Position numbers and translations under genes: made by a program. Below are positions 13,536 to 17,628 of a DNA stretch of 17,628 nucleotides, piece after piece. The notes below the pieces were generated by a model. It searched no databases and was not told the DNA's origin. It worked only from the letters and a program-made list of their open reading frames with translations. Numbering within the stretch: position 1 is the first letter of the stretch; every line of letters begins with the position of its first letter. This stretch comes from Thermosaccharophagus gerlachensis (GTDB lineage Bacteria > Armatimonadota > Fervidibacteria > Fervidibacterales > Thermosaccharophagaceae): positions 1 through 17,628 of the forward strand of contig JBGOEV010000047.1 in assembly GCA_041538025.1 (NCBI GenBank), written 5' to 3'.

Positions 13536-14267
13536 ATGAATGACCTTAAAAGATCGTGGGAAATTGAACAAAAAGTTAAAGAATTACTTACGCGAGCGAA
13601 CATAGAAAGGGCTCGAGGTAATTACGAAAAGGCTCTTGAGTTCGTCAAAAAAGCTGATGAGATCTCGCCAAATAATTCCAAAGTCCTTGAAGTTTATGGC
13701 GATATCTTGCAAGCACGAGGGAAGCTAAAGGAAGCTCTGGAAAAATACAACGCTGCATTGAAGAGTGAGCGCCGACAATCCATTGAGGAAAAGATAGCAA
13801 TTGTTACCCTCAAAATTGCCGAAATAGAGAGGCGAGAGGAATTAAAGGCATGGCTTAGGGAACACCCAGAGTATCGCCCGAAGGGAAAGAACCCCACTAT
13901 GGCAACAATTGCTTCAATGGCAATACCCGGTAGCGGGCAGATCTACAACGGTGATATTGCAAAGGGGATTATTCTGTTTGCTTTGTTCATTTTGAGCTTT
14001 ATTGGCTGGTTCACACCACTATCCGACGCTCTTCATCAAGCTGCCAAAAGCTTCAACGCTATTGACGTTAGTTCGCTAAGGGAGGTAATGCGTAATTGGA
14101 GCATTTTTAAGCTAATTTGGACACTCTTCTCCTCCTTGCTATGCATCGGTGTGTGGACATATGCCATTGTTGAAGCAGGCATAACTGCACTTCAGCTAAG
14201 AAGGATTGCCCAGCTTGAGGTTGAAGAGGCTTTTAAGAGGCAAAAGGAAGAAAATGAGGCAAAATGA
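13536..14267 (+). CDS. TPR-containing membrane protein with a 'PGxGQxYxG' membrane domain
   Basis: 243 residues. Two TPR-like helix pairs occupy about 15-82 (RANIERARGNYEKALEFVKK and VLEVYGDILQARGKLKEALE). A charged helix follows (about 82-110). The C-terminal membrane domain opens with IPGSGQIYNGDIAKG (130-144), a motif shared with TM2/DUF5683-type membrane proteins. Hydrophobic segments lie at about 143-165 and 190-218, and the tail is charged (EEAFKRQKEENEAK). The function is unknown; TPRs suggest a protein-binding role at the inner membrane. The ATG at 13536 has GAGGG 9 nt upstream and lies 1 nt after the dciA stop; the open frame extends back inside dciA to 13440 without support. Its place at the end of dnaN-recF-dciA suggests co-transcription with replication genes. 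Confidence 0.8.
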   Translation: MNDLKRSWEIEQKVKELLTRANIERARGNYEKALEFVKKADEISPNNSKVLEVYGDILQARGKLKEALEKYNAALKSERRQSIEEKIAIVTLKIAEIERREELKAWLREHPEYRPKGKNPTMATIASMAIPGSGQIYNGDIAKGIILFALFILSFIGWFTPLSDALHQAAKSFNAIDVSSLREVMRNWSIFKLIWTLFSSLLCIGVWTYAIVEAGITALQLRRIAQLEVEEAFKRQKEENEAK

Positions 14268-14285
14268 ACAAGTTTTTGGCTTGTT
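14267..14285. terminator. Weak hairpin between convergent genes
   Basis: AACAAG (14267-14272) pairs with CTTGTT (14280-14285) around TTTTTGG. It overlaps the stop codons of the TPR gene and of the convergent helicase gene, where a bidirectional terminator is expected. The stem is only 6 bp, A/T-rich, with no good T-run after it, so the call is weak. Confidence 0.25.
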
Positions 14286-16266
14286 AAATAACTGGTTGCT
14301 GCATTATCAAGTGTCTTGCTATGGCAGCGGTCGCAGAGATACTGAGGGGTAGGTCTTCAATCTGGCGTAGCAGTTCTGCCGTTTGCAGTATGAGCCTTTG
14401 CAAGTCACCCTCGTCGGCATCAGAGTAGGAAACAAGCTTCTCCCACTCAATGCCGAGCGCCCATGCATAGACGCATGCAGCCTTTCTTTCAGCTTCCCCA
14501 AATGGTGTTCTCCAGCCACCAAATTCGTCTGCGAAGCCTGATGGCTCAATCCCGAATGCGTCTTCAAGCGCTTCAATTTCAAGAACAAGGTCAGCAAGCT
14601 CTCTCAAATTCAACCGCTTTACCACAGCCCTTGGTGATCGTTCAGTTGTGAATGCAGCAGCCCACCCAGCCAGCATTTCGGGTGAGAGTTGATCTAAGAG
14701 CCCTCGCCTTATTGCCTCAACAACAAACAAAGAGCGTTCATGCCTTATGAGCAAAGCCCATTCGCCAGCACTTGTAAGATGCATGTTCTCATCAAGGTAG
14801 CCAAGTTCGGTTAGCAGTCTTGCACGGCGTTTAAACTGTTCTTTTATCTCGTGTCTTTTCCTTCTGCCTTTCCTTTGGCTCTTCCTTGCCCACTGATAGA
14901 CTGCAAGGCTTTTTTCAAGTATGGCTAATGCGTCATCGTAGCTATAGCGTGATAACAAGTTGAGCACCTGATAATAGTGCACTCTAAATGCTGACTCAAT
15001 TGCTTCTGGGGCTGAGTTGATGAGCTTTATCGCAAGCTCTATGTCATTTATGCTTCTTGGGACAATCAACACAAAGCCGATTTTATCCTTCCCTCTCCTT
15101 CCAGCTCTTCCTGTCATCTGATGGAACTCAAGTGCACTAAGAGGTCTTTCACCATGTTCATCCCTGACGACGAGCGTAGGGAGCACGACTGTCCTTGCTG
15201 GCACATCCAAGCCCGCTGCAAGTGTTGTTGTTGCAAATACTGCCTTTATGAGCCCCTCACGCAACATCCGTTCAACCATAACTTTCCAAGATGTGAGATG
15301 ACCAGCATGATGAGGCGCAACCCCAGCGTGGATCAAGTATGGCAAGAGTGGGTGCTGTGCAAGCCTTTCATTTTGCTCAATCATCCTTATGACAAATTCT
15401 TCCCTCTCACGCTTTCCCTCCATTGAAAACCTTTTGAACGCGTATACTGCCCTGTCGCAGTCTTTCCTCTTCGGCAGGAAAATTATCGCTGGTAGTAAAC
15501 CAAAGTGGCGGAGTGAGGCTACTATGCCAACTACGTCAACACTTTTGTGAATAAGCCTTTTAGCACTACGGATGTTTTTCTCGCTGTTGCACGGTAATGG
15601 TCTTCCATCCTTGTCAATGAAGCCGTAGCGCAATGGCACAGGACGCTCGCGACTTATCACCAAAGACGGTCTAATGCCTCTCACCTTTTCCATCCAACCC
15701 GCTATTTCATCTGCGTTTGATATTGTTGCCGAGAGCAAAAGGAATCTGCTTTCATTCGGTGCGAGTATTACTACTTCCTCCCATGTTGTCCCTCTTTCAG
15801 GGTCAGCTATGTAATGGGCTTCGTCAAGGATGATTAGTTCAGGCGCACCAAAGCCACTGTAAAGGGCATTCCGTAGAACTTCCGTCGTTGCAACTATGAT
15901 CGGCGCTGTCGTGTTTTCTCTTCTCTCGCCAGTTATCAAACCGACATTCTCATCACCAAAAAGCTCGCGAAAAGAGTCATACTTCTGGTTTGATAGAGCC
16001 TTTAGCGGTGTTGTATACCAACTTCTTTTCCCTTCCTTGAGCCATTTTACAATCGCCTGCTCAGCTATCCATGTTTTTCCGCTACCAGTTGGTGCTACGA
16101 CAATGACATCGTTGTTAACGATTTCTTTCAAAGCTTGCTCTTGGAATGGTGAAGGTGTAAAAGGCTGTGGTTCTGGTTCGCCCATCCCTTCAAGGAAACG
16201 CATCACCACTCTATCAAGTTTTTGAGCACCTGCCACCTTTTTCCTTCTCAACTGTGTTTTCACCAC
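14284..16266 (-). CDS. Ski2/Mtr4-like superfamily 2 helicase with DSHCT-like C-terminus
   Basis: 660 residues. The helicase core has Walker A APTGSGKT (58-65), TTPLKALSNQK (motif Ia), the motif II box DEAH (148-151) followed by the Ski2-typical YIADPERGTTWEE, SAT (179-181), TTTLAAGLDVPAR (motif V region) and QMTGRAGRRG (383-392). After winged-helix-like and helical-bundle regions, the C-terminus has SDADEGDLQRLILQ and AELLRQIEDL, matching the DSHCT domain of Ski2/Mtr4/HelY proteins. These are 3'-to-5' RNA helicases in eukaryotes; bacterial homologues are much less studied. It is shorter than eukaryotic members and lacks a visible arch insertion. The GTG at 16266 abuts AGGTG and is not ideal; GTG at 16236 with AGAAGG 6 nt upstream is an alternative. 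It lies 15 nt after the isomerase gene. Confidence 0.88.
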   Translation of the reverse strand: MVKTQLRRKKVAGAQKLDRVVMRFLEGMGEPEPQPFTPSPFQEQALKEIVNNDVIVVAPTGSGKTWIAEQAIVKWLKEGKRSWYTTPLKALSNQKYDSFRELFGDENVGLITGERRENTTAPIIVATTEVLRNALYSGFGAPELIILDEAHYIADPERGTTWEEVVILAPNESRFLLLSATISNADEIAGWMEKVRGIRPSLVISRERPVPLRYGFIDKDGRPLPCNSEKNIRSAKRLIHKSVDVVGIVASLRHFGLLPAIIFLPKRKDCDRAVYAFKRFSMEGKREREEFVIRMIEQNERLAQHPLLPYLIHAGVAPHHAGHLTSWKVMVERMLREGLIKAVFATTTLAAGLDVPARTVVLPTLVVRDEHGERPLSALEFHQMTGRAGRRGKDKIGFVLIVPRSINDIELAIKLINSAPEAIESAFRVHYYQVLNLLSRYSYDDALAILEKSLAVYQWARKSQRKGRRKRHEIKEQFKRRARLLTELGYLDENMHLTSAGEWALLIRHERSLFVVEAIRRGLLDQLSPEMLAGWAAAFTTERSPRAVVKRLNLRELADLVLEIEALEDAFGIEPSGFADEFGGWRTPFGEAERKAACVYAWALGIEWEKLVSYSDADEGDLQRLILQTAELLRQIEDLPLSISATAAIARHLIMQQPVI

Positions 16267-16281
16267 CTGCGTTTTGTAAGC

Positions 16282-17304
16282 TTACACTATTCCAGCCGAA
16301 AGTAGGTCTTGAACATCAAGCATCCCAATCGGTCGTCCATCATCGTCAATTACTGGCAAGTCATCAATTGAGTGCAACTGCATTAACCTCAAAGCCTCTG
16401 TAGCAAGCGCATCTGGTCCTATTGTTTTTGGGTTCCTTGTCATCACATTTGTTATTGGCTCGTTGAGGATGTTTATGTCCCTTAGTATTGCCCTCCTCAT
16501 GTCGCCGTCGGTAACTATGCCTATTAGCTTTCCATCTTCGTCAACGACAACACAAGCTCCAGAACGAGCTTTCGTTATTGCAGCGTATGCCATCATCGCT
16601 GGTTGATCGTATTTGACCTTAGCAAGCCTATCACCAGTGCGCATCAAGTCTCTGACCCTCAAAAGTAGCCTCCTACCGAGTGCGCCACCGGGATGGAAGC
16701 GCGCAAAGTCTTCCTTTGTGAAGCGACGCAACTTCATAACTGCAAGAGCAAGCGCATCACCAACAGCAAGAGCGAGTGTCGTTGAAGCAGTTGGAGCAAG
16801 GTTCAGTGGGCATGCTTCCCTCTCAACGGAAATATCAATCACGACATCGGAACTGCGTGCAAGCAATGAAGATTTGTTCCCAGTTAGAGCTATTATCGGC
16901 ACACCTATTCGCTTTAGCGCTGGAAGTATCAGGCGAAGCTCGTCAGATTCACCGCTGTATGAGATAGCGATTAAAAGATCATCAGGCGTTACAGCGCCTA
17001 TGTCACCGTGAACACCTTCAGCCGGATGAAGAAACAAAGCCGGTGTGCCAGTGCTACAGAGTGTTGCTGCAACTTTGCGAGCTATAGCGCCTGACTTGCC
17101 TATACCTGTGACAACAACTTTCCCCTTACAGTTTAGAATCATGCGGATAGCTTTGACGAACTCCTCACCGATACGCCCAATTGCCGTAGTTATTGCCTCA
17201 GCCTCTATACGCAACACATCGCGCGCAAATTCAACTACCTCGTTTGAGTCAAAACCTTTGTCAACATCATTTTGTCCCTTTAGCTCTTTCGCTTCGTCAT
17301 GCAT
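16282..17304 (-). CDS. kdsD: Arabinose-5-phosphate isomerase (KdsD/KpsF/GutQ family)
   Basis: 340 residues. The SIS sugar-isomerase domain (about 45-195) has GIGKSG (67-72), HPAEGVHGDIG (93-103), SYSGESDE (115-122), CPLNLAPTASTT (165-176) and RFHPGGALGR (202-211). Two CBS domains follow (about 218-277 and 284-337). All motifs of the KdsD family are intact. The enzyme converts ribulose-5-phosphate to arabinose-5-phosphate, the first step to Kdo, which implies an LPS-type outer membrane; other Kdo genes are not in the window. Start: ATG at 17304 with GGGAG 11 nt upstream. A GTG at 17316 adds four residues but has only an adjacent GGGA. The stop lies within the palindrome TGTAAGCTTACA (16275-16286). 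The helicase gene starts 15 nt after it. Confidence 0.93.
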   Translation of the reverse strand: MHDEAKELKGQNDVDKGFDSNEVVEFARDVLRIEAEAITTAIGRIGEEFVKAIRMILNCKGKVVVTGIGKSGAIARKVAATLCSTGTPALFLHPAEGVHGDIGAVTPDDLLIAISYSGESDELRLILPALKRIGVPIIALTGNKSSLLARSSDVVIDISVEREACPLNLAPTASTTLALAVGDALALAVMKLRRFTKEDFARFHPGGALGRRLLLRVRDLMRTGDRLAKVKYDQPAMMAYAAITKARSGACVVVDEDGKLIGIVTDGDMRRAILRDINILNEPITNVMTRNPKTIGPDALATEALRLMQLHSIDDLPVIDDDGRPIGMLDVQDLLSAGIV

Positions 17305-17336
17305 GCCTGACTTCACTCCCAGTCCGAGAGTTTGCT

Positions 17337-17628
17337 TTAACGGGAGGGCTGCTTCCTTGGTCCCACCTTGCTCAAGTCAAAGGGCTTGAAGCCAAGTTTG
17401 AAGGCTGGGGATGTGGGCTTGAGGCTGAAGTCAAATTTTTCTGGCGCAACGAACTGCGGGTCGGCGATGATGGAGTTTTTGTCCATCCCTTTCGCTCGCC
17501 ATTCATCCCAAGTCAGGTTGCCAAAGCGGATAGGTCCTCCGCCTTCCCGCCAGTAAAGGTTGCGGTCAAACTCAAAGTTGAAGTCAATCCCGCCCGCAAG
17601 CCATTGCTCTGTCCGCCCAATCACGATG
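17337..17628 (-). CDS. C-terminal part of a right-handed parallel beta-helix (pectate-lyase-like) protein
   Basis: The frame is open to the right edge, so only the last 96 residues or so are visible. They contain NLYWREGGGPIRFGN, LTWDEWRAKGMDKNSIIADP and a final AFKLGFKPFDLSKVGPR. This 'N-hYW ... W...G.D..S..aDP.F ... SPA...GF.p.D.s..G' ending is typical of right-handed parallel beta-helix repeat proteins, which often bind or degrade polysaccharides and are common in Planctomycetota and Armatimonadota. The GTG at 17624 is internal to the frame and not the start. The N-terminus, any signal peptide and the catalytic part are outside the window. It ends 32 nt before the kdsD ATG. Confidence 0.7.
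   Translation of the reverse strand, partial: IVIGRTEQWLAGGIDFNFEFDRNLYWREGGGPIRFGNLTWDEWRAKGMDKNSIIADPQFVAPEKFDFSLKPTSPAFKLGFKPFDLSKVGPRKQPSR

Noticed and set aside
16275..16286. 12-bp palindrome TGTAAGCTTACA at the end of kdsD as an operator
   Set aside because: It is short, overlaps the stop codon, and has no associated promoter or regulator; chance occurrence is likely.
17337..17628. Horizontally acquired beta-helix gene judged by higher G+C
   Set aside because: Two sampled 60-base lines give about 55-57% G+C, but a sampled kdsD line is also about 53%. The contrast is with the AT-rich origin block rather than the immediate neighbours.

Overview
The window looks like chromosomal DNA of a bacterium around its replication origin. 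The best taxonomic clue is the prepilin-like protein at 7233-7883. Its type IV pilin N-terminus runs into a 'LFPVFAKAREKAR...MYSQDYDE' segment, and it ends in an exact H-x9-DG motif. That combination is typical of Armatimonadota (for example the hot-spring Fervidibacter-like lineages). This placement is inference from memory of the family; no 16S or marker search was possible. No phage, transposon, CRISPR or toxin-antitoxin module is visible, and no tRNA or rRNA gene was recognised.

Layout. (1) 1-5149, all minus strand and tightly packed, in transcription order: pheA (chorismate mutase/prephenate dehydratase), ftsE, ftsX, a sialidase-like beta-propeller protein, a uroporphyrinogen-decarboxylase-fold protein that is not HemE, and an OsmC-like gene cut by the window edge. 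(2) 5150-5336, a divergent intergenic region with a structured leader in front of accD. (3) 5337-10106, plus strand: accD, a membrane-anchored family 2 glycosyltransferase, a prepilin-like gene with its own promoter, a divergent YjbQ-family gene, and dnaA. (4) 10107-10616, a 510-bp gene-free dnaA-dnaN interval with eleven exact TTWTNCACA DnaA boxes, two boxed palindromes and an A-rich flank: the probable oriC. (5) 10617-14267, plus strand: dnaN, recF, dciA and a TPR/membrane protein, very closely spaced. (6) 14284-17628, minus strand: a parallel beta-helix protein (C-terminal part only), a KdsD/KpsF-type arabinose-5-phosphate isomerase, and a Ski2/Mtr4-like helicase with a DSHCT-like C-terminus.

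How the genes fit together. DnaA, its box array, the beta clamp (DnaN), RecF and the DnaB-operating protein DciA form a coherent replication-initiation block. FtsEX regulates cell-wall hydrolysis at division, AccD supplies fatty-acid synthesis, and KdsD suggests Kdo/LPS synthesis and so a diderm envelope. The most interesting signals are in the origin. Same-orientation boxes lie on an 11-bp grid, ten of eleven boxes carry T rather than C at position 5, and the DnaA DNA-binding motif has a Thr-to-Leu change plus a one-residue shortening. A second signal is a leader upstream of accD that can fold in two mutually exclusive ways. I did not find a clearly new multi-gene system.
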